Of a DNA stretch of 40,668 nucleotides, positions 27,498-35,487 are shown one piece after another. Under the pieces are notes generated by a model that saw nothing but the letters and a program-made list of their open reading frames with translations, searched no databases and was not told the origin of the DNA. Source of the stretch: Anaerolineales bacterium (GTDB lineage: Bacteria; Chloroflexota; Anaerolineae; Anaerolineales; UBA11858); contig JANQED010000168.1 in assembly GCA_028278545.1 (NCBI GenBank), positions 1 to 40,668 on the forward strand. Reading direction: 5' to 3'. The translations under genes were made by a program, and so were the position numbers. The number at the start of each line of letters is the position of its first letter. Within the stretch, counting starts at the first letter, position 1.

Positions 27498-27545
27498 TGA
27501 GCGTGGCAGGAATCGAACCCGCAACCAATGGCTTAAAAGGCCTGA
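27498..27545 (-). pseudogene. Broken tRNA: anticodon loop to 3' end, Lys(TTT)-like (scar 2)
   Basis: The minus strand reads GGC-CTTTTAA-GCC, an anticodon loop with TTT (lysine) and three pairs of its stem, then a variable loop and a T arm (GCGGG-TTCGATT-CCTGC, with one G-T pair), then CACGCTC and A. The D arm and 5' acceptor strand are missing. The full tRNA-Lys gene must lie elsewhere. Confidence 0.65.
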
Positions 27546-27741
27546 ACATACATCAAAAAATCCCCCCGACAACATGAATTTAGGGGAAAACCCCCTGTAA
27601 ATAGCATCTATTTTGTCCATTGTGCACATAGTTTCTATGCTAATTGCACCCAAATTACCCCGAAACCAGATTAGGAAAGACGGTCTTGTCGATTGAAGAA
27701 GCGGCTGAGGATTTTCCAGTCGCTTTGCCGAAAAATAACTG

Positions 27742-27776
27742 AAAATCCCCACACTTCAAAGTTGTGGGGATTTTTT
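27742..27776. terminator. Rho-independent terminator
   Basis: AATCCCCACA (27744-27753) pairs with TGTGGGGATT (27763-27772) across a short loop, followed by a run of T to 27776 and preceded by a run of A, so it can work in both directions. It isolates the tRNA-scar region from the adjacent 175-bp repeat; no clear gene ends at it. Confidence 0.85.
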
Positions 27777-27783
27777 CATTTGC

Positions 27784-27822
27784 ATGATCAAGGAGTCGAA
27801 CCTGAGACCTTCGGGTTATGAG
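27784..27822 (-). pseudogene. Broken tRNA: CAT-anticodon 3' half (scar 3)
   Basis: The minus strand has anticodon-loop text CTCATAA followed by CCCGAAGGTCTCAGG, the T loop TTCGACT and CCTTG. This is the usual 3' half of a tRNA with a CAT anticodon (Met or Ile2), degenerate in the T stem. The 5' side of the anticodon stem does not pair. The homology with the second copy at 40349-40388 continues into the 175-bp repeat. Confidence 0.65.
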
Positions 27823-27979
27823 TTACAGTCCGGTAGAAGGTACCTAAAACGGAAAACTTGTGCTGTGAGCTAACCCGACGGTCTACAATTCGTTTGGTTT
27901 ATCAGCCTCTCTTCAAGCTGATTTTCCTTATTTTATCATCCATCGTGTAAGAATTGCTTATGAGATTGATAATCCTCGA
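27806..27979. repeat. Direct repeat, copy 1 (left border of 12.5-kb island)
   Basis: About 174 bases match 40372-40546 in the same orientation, by eye about 90% identical with only single-base indels. The repeat starts inside the tRNA 3'-half scar and includes a short hairpin ATCAGC...GCTGAT conserved in both copies. The two copies enclose the transporter and nitrogenase-like genes. Confidence 0.85.
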
Positions 27980-28092
27980 AATCGGAAACGTCGAGTAACA
28001 AGGGTGTTACCTATTATTGATTATGCTTCCCCAGACTAAAACCATATTCTACAAATTTATTTTATCGCAGTAGACTCATTGGAAAACTGGAT

Positions 28093-28121
28093 TTGACTTT
28101 CAATATTTTAAATGCTATACT
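28093..28121 (+). promoter_or_regulatory. Sigma-70-type promoter of the island operon
   Basis: TTGACT (28093-28098) and TATACT (28116-28121) are exactly 17 bases apart. Predicted start is near 28128, giving a leader of roughly 356 bases before the first gene. A 7-base inverted repeat, ATGCTAT (28112-28118) with ATAGCAT (28130-28136), straddles the -10 box and start point. Confidence 0.7.
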
Positions 28122-28141
28122 TTTCACAAATAGCATACATG

Positions 28142-28163
28142 TACTGATAGATATATACCAGTA
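28142..28163. promoter_or_regulatory. Candidate operator for the GntR/HutC regulator
   Basis: A 22-base imperfect palindrome from TACTGATA to ACCAGTA has 9 of 11 base pairs symmetrical. It lies about 14-36 bases after the predicted transcription start, where a repressor would block elongation. Palindromes of this length are usual for GntR-family sites. A further ATACCAGT half-site occurs near 28453. Assignment to the 37259-38011 regulator is inference. Confidence 0.5.
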
Positions 28164-28483
28164 ATGTGGCGGCTGCTTTTTGAGCAATCAATTTCTTCCT
28201 ATACCCTATCCTAGTGATGAAGAAAACTGACCAGTTTTTCTCTTTCTCACCAACAAACTCTTTCCTAAACATTATTCAGCACGTCTTCCGCACCCAAGTG
28301 CGGGGGCGAATATAGCCTTTCACTATTCACTAACTTGAAACCAAAACTACATACTCAAATGTTCATCTATGTGGGAAAAGGTATGCACAATAGAAAAGGA
28401 GGTGCAATATATACATCGTTCTGTGATGATTATTTAGAAATGGATGTAAAAGATACCAGTTTATAATAAAACAGGAGAGAAAG
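28164..28483 (+). other. Long AT-rich leader of the island operon
   Basis: No ORF or RNA family is recognisable here. It holds the transcribed leader between the candidate operator and the AGGAGAG ribosome-binding site of the first gene. An AGGAGG stretch near 28400 has no credible reading frame after it. Confidence 0.5.
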
Positions 28484-30070
28484 ATGAAACTTTATAAACT
28501 ATTAATTGTCGTATTGTTGGCAGCTCTGCTCGTCCCGGCGGCTTACGCAGCCGATGCTGAGCCCAAGACTGGTGGAGTGCTGATCTCGTCACTCTCGTCT
28601 GATCCCAAAAATCTCGACCCCGCAACTATCGCTGCATGGGATCAGACAGTGATCGCCCCCAATGTTCTTGAAGGCTTGTTCCGCATGTCGCCTGATGGCT
28701 CCGAAGTCGAGAATGCTCTAGCCGAGGATTATTCAGTCTCAGACGACGGCTTGGTGTGGACTTTCATGATCCGTGAGGGTGCTAAATTCCATAACGGTCG
28801 CCAAGTCACCGCTGCAGACATCAAATACACCTTTGAGCGCGTCCTCAACCCTGAAACTAAGAGCCCCAAGGCGGGATCACTGTTGAACGTGGTAGGTGCT
28901 CAGGCTTTTGTGGATGGCGATGCCGAAGAGGTCACTGGCATCAAGTTGGTTGACGAGATGACACTTGAGATCACCCTGCAGGAAGCGTTGGCACCCTTCA
29001 AGGCAATGCTTGCCAGCGTCAACTTGGCCGCAGTTCCGCAGGAAGAAGTTGAAGAATGGGGAGAAGATTTCGGCTTCAATGTCGTTGCTGCAGGCCCCTT
29101 TAAACTGGGCGAATGGAACGTCAACCAAGACCTGACCATCGACGCTTTCGAAGAGTACTGGAATGGCCGTCCTTATCTCGACGCAGTCAAATTCCGCTTC
29201 ATCGGCGACGAGAATACCCGTATCACCGAATTCGACGCTCAGAACCTGGATATCGCCTGGGTGCCGCCGGCCCACTGGGATCGCTTTTTCAACGATCCAG
29301 TCTTCAATGAGAAATTGGGCTGGGCGCACACCTTCCATACTGATTTCATCGCAGTCAATCTAGAAAAAGAACCCTTTGGGTCCAGCACTGATCTGCGCAA
29401 GGCAATGCGCTACGCTCTCGACATGGATGCTGTCATTATCAGCCTGCAAGGACGCGCTACGATTGCACAGGGCATGTTGCCTGCTGGCTTACTGGCCTAC
29501 GATGAAGATGCTGTTCTCTACTACCCGCGTGATATAAACATGGCCAAGGACCTTATGGCCACTGCTGGTTATGCAGATGGGGTCCCCGGCGATTTTGACG
29601 TGATAATGCCTAATTGGGGTAACCTGATCGTCATCATGGAAATCTATCAGGCTAACTTAGCTGAAATCGGCATCAACATTAACATCAACCCGATGGATTT
29701 TGGCACTTACCTCGAAGCGATGGATAGTGGCAACTATGAACTTGCCTGGATGTACAGGGTGCCTGACTATGCCGACCCGGACGGCTTCTATTATCCCCTG
29801 ATGTTCTCTGGCAATATCGGTGGTGGCGGCAACTGGGCACGTTACAATAATCCCGAGGTGGATGCAGAAATTCAGAAGGCACGGGCATCGACCGATGACG
29901 CTGAACGTGTAACCCTCTATCATGAGATCGAGACCCATTTCGTCGAAGATCTACCATACATACCATTGACCCACAACATCTATGTGGACGTGAGCCAAAC
30001 CTATGTGATGAACTATGTTCCTTCACCAGTGGATGCCAGCCAATACCAGAAAGTCTGGCTAGATAAGTAA
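28484..30070 (+). CDS. ABC transporter solute-binding protein, family 5 (peptide/nickel type)
   Basis: The 528-residue protein has a Sec signal (MKLYKLLIVVLLAALLVPAAYA, split after AYA around residue 22) with no lipobox cysteine. The mature part is a family-5 binding protein: SDPKNLDPATIAAWDQ, NVLEGLFRMSPDG, NALAEDYSVSDDGLVWTFMIREGAKFHNG and AADIKYTFERVLNP are its usual N-terminal landmarks. Members bind oligopeptides, nickel complexes, opines, glutathione or oligosaccharides; the ligand cannot be read here. It opens an operon with two Dpp/Opp-type permeases, and the matching ATPases are at 38025-40006. Confidence 0.92.
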   Translation: MKLYKLLIVVLLAALLVPAAYAADAEPKTGGVLISSLSSDPKNLDPATIAAWDQTVIAPNVLEGLFRMSPDGSEVENALAEDYSVSDDGLVWTFMIREGAKFHNGRQVTAADIKYTFERVLNPETKSPKAGSLLNVVGAQAFVDGDAEEVTGIKLVDEMTLEITLQEALAPFKAMLASVNLAAVPQEEVEEWGEDFGFNVVAAGPFKLGEWNVNQDLTIDAFEEYWNGRPYLDAVKFRFIGDENTRITEFDAQNLDIAWVPPAHWDRFFNDPVFNEKLGWAHTFHTDFIAVNLEKEPFGSSTDLRKAMRYALDMDAVIISLQGRATIAQGMLPAGLLAYDEDAVLYYPRDINMAKDLMATAGYADGVPGDFDVIMPNWGNLIVIMEIYQANLAEIGINININPMDFGTYLEAMDSGNYELAWMYRVPDYADPDGFYYPLMFSGNIGGGGNWARYNNPEVDAEIQKARASTDDAERVTLYHEIETHFVEDLPYIPLTHNIYVDVSQTYVMNYVPSPVDASQYQKVWLDK

Positions 30071-30086
30071 CCAAAGCAACAAAATT

Positions 30087-30120
30087 GCCTTTACCAGAGT
30101 TATACCGCTTTGGTAAAGGC
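30087..30120 (+). terminator. Hairpin 1 after the binding-protein gene
   Basis: GCCTTTACCA (30087-30096) and TGGTAAAGGC (30111-30120) are perfect 10-base arms, followed by CCCCTTTT. With the second hairpin it forms a tandem attenuator between binding protein and permeases. Confidence 0.75.
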
Positions 30121-30134
30121 CCCTTTTCTCGGTC

Positions 30135-30177
30135 AGCGGTTTTGTGGCCAAATAGTCAACCACAAAACCGCTTTTTA
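30135..30177 (+). terminator. Hairpin 2 (rho-independent type) before the permease gene
   Basis: Perfect 13-base arms, AGCGGTTTTGTGG (30135-30147) and CCACAAAACCGCT (30160-30172), enclose a 12-base loop and are followed by TTTTTA. It should end most transcripts and let a fraction continue into the permease genes. Confidence 0.8.
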
Positions 30178-30189
30178 TAGAAGGATATA

Positions 30190-31119
30190 ATGGCATCTTT
30201 TATCCTACGTCGTATTCTAATGCTGATCCCCATTCTAATTGGGATTACATTCATCATTTTTGCACTCTTATATATTCTGCCGGGCGACCCTGTTCGTCTA
30301 ATTGCCGGACCCGGTGCGACGCCAGAAACTATCGAATCAATCCGCCATGAAATGGGGCTTGACCGGCCTTTGCATACCCAATATCTGGATTATTTATCAA
30401 AGATGGTTGTCGGAGACCTGGGGCGCTCATACCAGACTCGCCGCCAGATAACGGAAGAACTGGCTGTAGTTGTTCCCAAGACTGTTCAACTTTCGTTAGC
30501 TGCTGAGATAATCAGCAGCTTTTTAGGTATATCTCTTGGTATGATCGCAGCTGTACGTCAGAACAGCTGGCCTGATCGCCTTATCACCGCACTGGCGGCC
30601 CTTCAACTTTCATTCCCAGCGTTCTGGCTGGCCCTCATGCTGCAGCTTCTGTTTGCTGTTAAGCTGCACCTGCTGCCTTCCTCAGGCTATGAGGGTGGTT
30701 TCGATAAGTTCATTCTCCTCCCAGCGATCACACTTGCTATTCCTTCATCGGGTATCCTTGCCAGGATAACGCGTGTTGCTGTACTGGACACCCTGCGGGA
30801 GGATTACATCCGCACCAGCAGAGCGAAGGGGCTTAGGGAAAGGCTGGTTTTTCTGAGGCATGCCCTCCCAAATGCACTGATTCCCATCACTACCACCATT
30901 GGGCTTGACCTGGCACGCTTGATCGGTGGAATCGCAATAATTGAAGTAATCTTCTCCTGGCCAGGTCTAGGCAAATATGCCTTTGATGCGCTGGTTTTCA
31001 GAGATCTACCAGCACTGCAGGCCTCAGTGATTGTATTTGCTATTTTTGTTACTTTGATTAATCTATTCGTCGATATACTCTACGGACTTATCGACCCGCG
31101 AGTAAGTCGAGCCGCCTAA
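30190..31119 (+). CDS. ABC transporter permease, DppB/OppB type
   Basis: The 309-residue protein has six membrane helices, starting with the typical N terminus FILRRILMLIPILIGITFIIF. The large external segment includes PGDPVRLIAGPGATPE and RHEMGLDRPLHTQYLDYL, and the cytoplasmic coupling loop is DYIRTSRAKGLRERLVFLRHALPNA. It forms the channel together with the adjacent DppC-type protein. Confidence 0.95.
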   Translation: MASFILRRILMLIPILIGITFIIFALLYILPGDPVRLIAGPGATPETIESIRHEMGLDRPLHTQYLDYLSKMVVGDLGRSYQTRRQITEELAVVVPKTVQLSLAAEIISSFLGISLGMIAAVRQNSWPDRLITALAALQLSFPAFWLALMLQLLFAVKLHLLPSSGYEGGFDKFILLPAITLAIPSSGILARITRVAVLDTLREDYIRTSRAKGLRERLVFLRHALPNALIPITTTIGLDLARLIGGIAIIEVIFSWPGLGKYAFDALVFRDLPALQASVIVFAIFVTLINLFVDILYGLIDPRVSRAA

Positions 31120-32007
31120 ATGACTGATCCAAACGCGACACAACACTTTGTCCCACAAAAAGCCGTTGGCTGGCAGGCTCTTATTCGGAATATCCCTGCT
31201 ATGTTAAGCCTGGGGTTCATTGTTGTATTAGTACTGGTGGCCATTTTTGCACCGCTGATCGCCCGTGATCCCAAGGCGATTGAAATGCGGCGTACAGTGG
31301 GCAATGAAGTACTCAACCCTCCCTTTTCACCCAGTATGCAAAACCTGTTTGGTTCTGACCAGTTGGGACGCGACATATTTAGCCGCGTGATATTTGGCCT
31401 GCGCACATCATTGATCGTGGGTATCATAGTTCGGGGCTTGACCATGGTTGTCGGGGCTTTGATTGGGCTTATCTCCGGCTATTTTGGTGGTTTTGTAGAT
31501 ATCATTATTATGCGGATCACGGATATCATGCTAGTCTTTCCAGTATTGCTGCTGGCGATGACAATAACCGCTATACTTGGGCCGGGACTTTCCACAGTTT
31601 GTTTTGCACTTGTGCTCGTTGCCTGGCCGGATGTAGCGCGCCTGATCCGTGGACAGGTGCTGTTCATTAAGAACCAGACCTATGTCAAGGCGGCAAAGTC
31701 ATGCGGGGCAAAAAACAGCCGCATTCTCTTTAGACATATTTTGCCAAATTGTCTGGGAGTGATCATCGTGGCTTTTTCGATGGGTATCCCAGGTGCGATT
31801 ATGTACGAAGCTGGGTTGAGTTTCTTTGGGTATGGAATCCAACCTCCCATGCCCAGCCTTGGATCATTGATTGCAGATGGACGAGGTTACATTACTACAG
31901 CACCCTGGTATCCTGGGTTTCCAGGAATTGTCTTGACCCTGCTAGTGCTTAGTTTCAACGTATTAGGGGATGCGCTTGTAGATAGCTTTGATCCTCGGGC
32001 TAGGTAG
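31120..32007 (+). CDS. ABC transporter permease, DppC/OppC type
   Basis: The ATG follows directly on the stop codon of the DppB-type gene. The 295 residues show the OppC-N domain (IPAMLSLGFIVVLVLVAIFAPLIA), FGSDQLGRDIFSRVIFGLRTSLIVG, and the coupling loop TYVKAAKSCGAKNSRILFRHILPNC. The C terminus ends FNVLGDALVDSFDPR as in the family. Its stop is 11 bases before the NifD-like gene. Confidence 0.95.
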   Translation: MTDPNATQHFVPQKAVGWQALIRNIPAMLSLGFIVVLVLVAIFAPLIARDPKAIEMRRTVGNEVLNPPFSPSMQNLFGSDQLGRDIFSRVIFGLRTSLIVGIIVRGLTMVVGALIGLISGYFGGFVDIIIMRITDIMLVFPVLLLAMTITAILGPGLSTVCFALVLVAWPDVARLIRGQVLFIKNQTYVKAAKSCGAKNSRILFRHILPNCLGVIIVAFSMGIPGAIMYEAGLSFFGYGIQPPMPSLGSLIADGRGYITTAPWYPGFPGIVLTLLVLSFNVLGDALVDSFDPRAR

Positions 32008-32018
32008 GCAATTTCAAC

Positions 32019-33368
32019 ATGCAATGGTATAGAGGCGACCCAAAAACAATATTCGATACTTGGGAGTTTGGTGATAATCCCCTTTGGGCAGATTACCAAG
32101 TACTTGGACCTTCATTTGCAGCAGCTTCTGTCTTTATGGGCCTGGAAGATGTCTTACCAGTTGTTTTAGGGGCTCGTGGCTGTGCGGCTCACATCCGTTT
32201 TACCAAGATTGCCTGGGGTGGTGATTTTAATTTCAGCCCTTGTCCTCTCCCTTTTATTGAGGTTAGCCGTAGTGATGTCATCCATGGAAACTACCAGGTA
32301 ATGCCTGCCCAACTCGAAAATCTCCGTAACACAGCTCATAAGCTGAAATACAGGTTAATCGCCATTATGAGCAACGATGATGTGCTGCTTTCCTGTGCTG
32401 ATCTTGAACCACTGCGGCACCAGGTGCAGGAAGCCACCCAAATCCCGACCGAGATTCTTGAGATCAGCCCTTTGGCAGGTCGCAACCAGTGGGCCGGGTA
32501 CGACCGCGCGCTAGGGCTGCTCTATCGCCATGCACTGAAAAAGCCACTCCCAGAAAAGAACGCTGGCATCAATATGGTTGGCTGGAAATGGCCGTCGCGT
32601 GAAAGAAAGCATGATATTGGTGCCTGCCTGGCACTACTCGAAAAGCTTGATATTCGCGTTAACCATGTTATCCCAGGTGGCAGCAGCCTATCTGCCGTTC
32701 ATGACAGCCTGGCATCCCGCGCCAACCTGCTCTGGTGCCCATCCTACATTGGCGAAACGCTCGAAATGCTGGAGAAAGAATATGATTTGCCGTTAGCGGG
32801 CTATACTCCACCGTACGGTCTCGAAGGCACCACTACATGGATATCAGAATTGGACAGCGCCCTCGGCTGTCAAGACGAGCTAGTGGAAAAAGCCCTGCAT
32901 TTGCGTGAACGCTATGAGCAAGAACTGGGTCCACTACGTGCTCAGCTAAAAGGAGTGAGAGGATTTGTCAGCGGTGGTCCAGGCAGATTGCCTGGCTTGC
33001 TAAGCATCATGGCTGATTTAGGCGTTGATGTGGTTGCTGCTGCGCTTTTTTGGCCGCATCCATCATCCAAGCGTACTTTTCCACCCATCATAGATAAGCT
33101 ACCAAACGTACCCAAAACCATGCTGGTTGCACCCAGCCTTTATGAGTTGGAAGAGATTGCCGAGAATGAGAAGGTTGATTTTTGGTTGGGTGGTTATCAG
33201 GAACAGCACGCTTGCAAGAGACACGGTATCCCATTCATTCCAATAACCGTTTACACCAAAAGCCATCAATGCTATGAGGGTGTGGTGACTGTCGCAGAAA
33301 AAATATTGAAAGCTTTAAGCGGGTTCGATTTCGTAGCCAATGTATTTCAGAGTATTGAGGATGAGTAG
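32019..33368 (+). CDS. Nitrogenase component-1-type oxidoreductase, NifD-like alpha subunit
   Basis: This 449-residue protein belongs to the NifD/NifE/BchN superfamily but matches none of the named enzymes. The equivalent of the second NifD P-cluster cysteine (Cys88) is Cys55 in LGARGCAAH. No cysteine is found where NifD has Cys62 (around residues 28-34) or Cys154 (around 118; the text is IMSNDDVLLSC). In contrast, ANLLWCPSYIGETLEMLEKEY (Cys240) lines up with NLVHCYRSMNYI of NifD, whose Cys275 binds the FeMo cofactor. The His442 region reads HGIPFIPITVYTKSHQCYEG: His442 itself is replaced, but His416 and Cys418 are close. I infer a large NifB-derived cofactor in this subunit and a smaller interface cluster. 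The start has only a weak ribosome-binding site. Confidence 0.85.
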   Translation: MQWYRGDPKTIFDTWEFGDNPLWADYQVLGPSFAAASVFMGLEDVLPVVLGARGCAAHIRFTKIAWGGDFNFSPCPLPFIEVSRSDVIHGNYQVMPAQLENLRNTAHKLKYRLIAIMSNDDVLLSCADLEPLRHQVQEATQIPTEILEISPLAGRNQWAGYDRALGLLYRHALKKPLPEKNAGINMVGWKWPSRERKHDIGACLALLEKLDIRVNHVIPGGSSLSAVHDSLASRANLLWCPSYIGETLEMLEKEYDLPLAGYTPPYGLEGTTTWISELDSALGCQDELVEKALHLRERYEQELGPLRAQLKGVRGFVSGGPGRLPGLLSIMADLGVDVVAAALFWPHPSSKRTFPPIIDKLPNVPKTMLVAPSLYELEEIAENEKVDFWLGGYQEQHACKRHGIPFIPITVYTKSHQCYEGVVTVAEKILKALSGFDFVANVFQSIEDE

Positions 33369-34568
33369 ATGGACTCATTAACACGCATCGAACCTTTGCT
33401 AGGTTGTCAAATGGCCGGCATTCTCAAAGCTGCTGCCGCAATAGAGCAAGTCGTACCAATTGTGCATGGACCAATGGGCTGCGCTTCAGGGCATCGCATC
33501 ATACCTCTCTTTGCTGGGCGCGAGCCATTAGTCGCAACTACTGCGCTCAATGAAATGAACATGATTATGGGCGCTGAAGACCGATTGCGAAGCGCCATTT
33601 TACAGGCAGGCGAAACCTACCAGCCTGATCTGATTTTGGTCATATTAAGCTGTGCTACTAGCCTAACTGGCGAGATACATAACACAATTACAGAACCGCT
33701 CAGCAGACAGACTGGCTGCCCGGTATTCGTGTTGGATGGCAGTGGAATCGTAGGAGATGAAATTGGTGGCTACCGGGCTTTTTATGATGCATTTCGTGAC
33801 CTGGAAGCTGGCATGGGAATTGACGCTGAAAAAGCAAATAACCTAGAACTCACCGGTCTTTCAGCAGCTGATTTTGGCTGTGGCGAAGATGTCGCTGTTT
33901 TACAAGATACACTGCAACTCGCAATCGGCTGTAGTTTTGACCGCATACTTTTCCACAACATCACAATGCCATCATCCCAGCGAAATTATCGAACCATCCA
34001 CGCTGGACGCCTGTGGTTAGATAGCGATCACCCCTGTCCGGCGCCGTTTGGCGCTCAGGGAACGCTTGCCTGGGCAGAATATATCAGCCGAGAAATAAAT
34101 CAACCGCTCACCCAGGAGTTTCACCAACAGATCGATTCTCTCCAAGAGGATATTCAACAATGTTGCAGTGCACTGGAAAATCTTCGGGTTGGTATTGAGG
34201 CCGAATCGTGGTGGGGGGTGGGACTGGCACGATTCCTCGATGAGGAATTTGGATTTTCCGTATGTCTCTCAAGCGATCATGCTGCGATGCAATATCAACA
34301 GCAGCACGGCACGGTAGCAACAACTTTCACGGATACTGGCAATGTTGAGTTAGTCCACTTATTTCAATCTTTTAAAACTGATCTGGTTTTTGGTTCTTCG
34401 TATTTGCACCATGCTGACTGGATCTGGCAGCCTTTCTGGCAGCCGGTCTGGCACGTTGTTGATGAGCAAAAAAGCTTTATGGGTATCAAAGGCGCATACA
34501 ACATGCTGGAATTATTGAAGAACCTCGAAAGGCAAAATAGTGTTACAACCCAAAAACACTTCAAATAA
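33369..34568 (+). CDS. Nitrogenase component-1-type oxidoreductase, NifK-like beta subunit
   Basis: The 399-residue protein starts immediately after the stop of the NifD-like gene, so the two are made in step. Three cysteines are placed as in NifK: Cys13 in LLGCQMAG, Cys38 in VHGPMGCASGHR and Cys95 in VILSCATSLTGE; the intervals 25 and 57 compare with 25 and 58 for NifK Cys70/95/153. It is much shorter than NifK (about 520), and its N terminus begins right at the first cysteine. Together with Cys55 of the alpha subunit this gives four cysteines at the interface, enough for one [4Fe-4S] cluster, with three ligands from this subunit. The NifN scaffold is an alternative identity. Confidence 0.85.
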   Translation: MDSLTRIEPLLGCQMAGILKAAAAIEQVVPIVHGPMGCASGHRIIPLFAGREPLVATTALNEMNMIMGAEDRLRSAILQAGETYQPDLILVILSCATSLTGEIHNTITEPLSRQTGCPVFVLDGSGIVGDEIGGYRAFYDAFRDLEAGMGIDAEKANNLELTGLSAADFGCGEDVAVLQDTLQLAIGCSFDRILFHNITMPSSQRNYRTIHAGRLWLDSDHPCPAPFGAQGTLAWAEYISREINQPLTQEFHQQIDSLQEDIQQCCSALENLRVGIEAESWWGVGLARFLDEEFGFSVCLSSDHAAMQYQQQHGTVATTFTDTGNVELVHLFQSFKTDLVFGSSYLHHADWIWQPFWQPVWHVVDEQKSFMGIKGAYNMLELLKNLERQNSVTTQKHFK

Positions 34569-35487
34569 GCCTAGATTCGAACCTGAAAAACAAGCGCGAA
34601 TTGACCAACATCCATGCTACAGCGCCAGTGGTTTCAAGAAGCATGCGCGCATTCACCTGCCTGTAGCCGCGAGATGCAATATCCAGTGTGGCTACTGCAA
34701 CCGGCGTTATGATTGTGTTAACGAATCGCGCCCAGGTGTAACAAGCCGCTTATTAACACCGCAGGAGGCTGTTGACCTAGTAGGACAAGTGCTGGAAAAA
34801 ATCCCGCTGACATCTGTAGTTGGCATAGCTGGGCCAGGTGATCCGCTAGCCAACCCAGAAGAAACTCTGCATACACTTGAGCTTGTACAGCAAGCCTTTC
34901 CGCAATTGAAACTATGCCTCTCCACAAATGGCTTGACACTTCCAGAATTTGTCCACGACCTGGTGAATCTTAATGTGGAATATGTGACCATCACAGTTAA
35001 TACTATCGACCCACTCACTGCGTCGCGAATCTACTCCTGGGTGAGATGGAACGGAGAAAAGCTCACAGGTATAAGAGCAGCTGAAACGCTACTATCTCGA
35101 CAGCAAACAGGCTTGCAGCAACTAGCTGATCGTGGTGTATTGGTGAAGGTCAACAGCGTCCTGTTGCCTGGGTTCAACGACAAACAAATGCCCGATATTG
35201 CACAAACTGCACGTGATTTGGGAGCGACGCTTCTGAATATCATGCCACTGGTGCGATCTCCGGGCTCTCTTTTTGATGCGATGCCACCGGTAACGAAAAC
35301 CCAACTTGCAGAGGCGCGCAGTGAATGCGCGTCTATCATGCCATTGATGCGACACTGCCAGCAGTGTCGTGCTGACGCCATAGGTTTTCTAAATAACGAC
35401 CGCTCAGCGGAATTTCTTGTCCCATCAAATAGTGAAAAACACTGTGGATGGGCAAAAGCACCTGTCAGGGAGCCTAGTAGTGGCTGA
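34540..35487 (+). CDS. nifB: NifB-type radical SAM protein (cofactor-core synthase), short form
   Basis: A GTG start with GAAAGG upstream gives 315 residues and a 29-base overlap with the NifK-like gene. The match to NifB is strong: HPCYS (22-28), [18 protein letters not shown] with the radical SAM cysteines 46, 50 and 53, then [16 protein letters not shown] and [16 protein letters not shown]. The C-terminal [11 protein letters not shown] matches the NifB cysteine pair. There is no NifX domain, as in the short archaeal forms. NifB joins two [4Fe-4S] clusters and inserts carbide and sulfur to make the 8Fe precursor of nitrogenase cofactors. Its presence implies such a cluster in the partner enzyme. 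Confidence 0.93.
   Translation: MLQPKNTSNKPRFEPEKQARIDQHPCYSASGFKKHARIHLPVAARCNIQCGYCNRRYDCVNESRPGVTSRLLTPQEAVDLVGQVLEKIPLTSVVGIAGPGDPLANPEETLHTLELVQQAFPQLKLCLSTNGLTLPEFVHDLVNLNVEYVTITVNTIDPLTASRIYSWVRWNGEKLTGIRAAETLLSRQQTGLQQLADRGVLVKVNSVLLPGFNDKQMPDIAQTARDLGATLLNIMPLVRSPGSLFDAMPPVTKTQLAEARSECASIMPLMRHCQQCRADAIGFLNNDRSAEFLVPSNSEKHCGWAKAPVREPSSG

Larger units (their letters stand above)
27090..28080. other. Gene-free junction: serial tRNA 3'-half scars marking an island edge
   Basis: No coding gene is supported in this interval. It contains three partial tRNA 3' halves on the minus strand (27203, 27498 and 27784), spaced about 290 bases apart, one rho-independent terminator (27742-27776) and one copy of the 175-bp direct repeat. 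Between the tRNA pieces, minus-strand translations give WCSFGAN- and LIWFRGNLGA-like peptides followed by IYRG, which resemble decayed C-terminal tails of tyrosine integrases; that reading is weak. Confidence 0.55.

Noticed and set aside
27235..27752. Two overlapping minus-strand reading frames as real proteins
   Set aside because: Their N-terminal parts are translations of tRNA 3' halves, they run into further tRNA scars and have no ribosome-binding sites; at most they preserve decayed integrase tails.
27203..27822. Complete tRNA genes
   Set aside because: In all three places the 5' acceptor strand and D arm are missing on the expected side, so none can fold as a cloverleaf.
35417..35479. 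TTG start giving 21 more residues on the double-NifH protein
   Set aside because: The extra residues overlap nifB, resemble no NifH N terminus and lack a ribosome-binding site; the GTG at 35480 has AGGGAG at proper distance and starts exactly where NifH homology begins.
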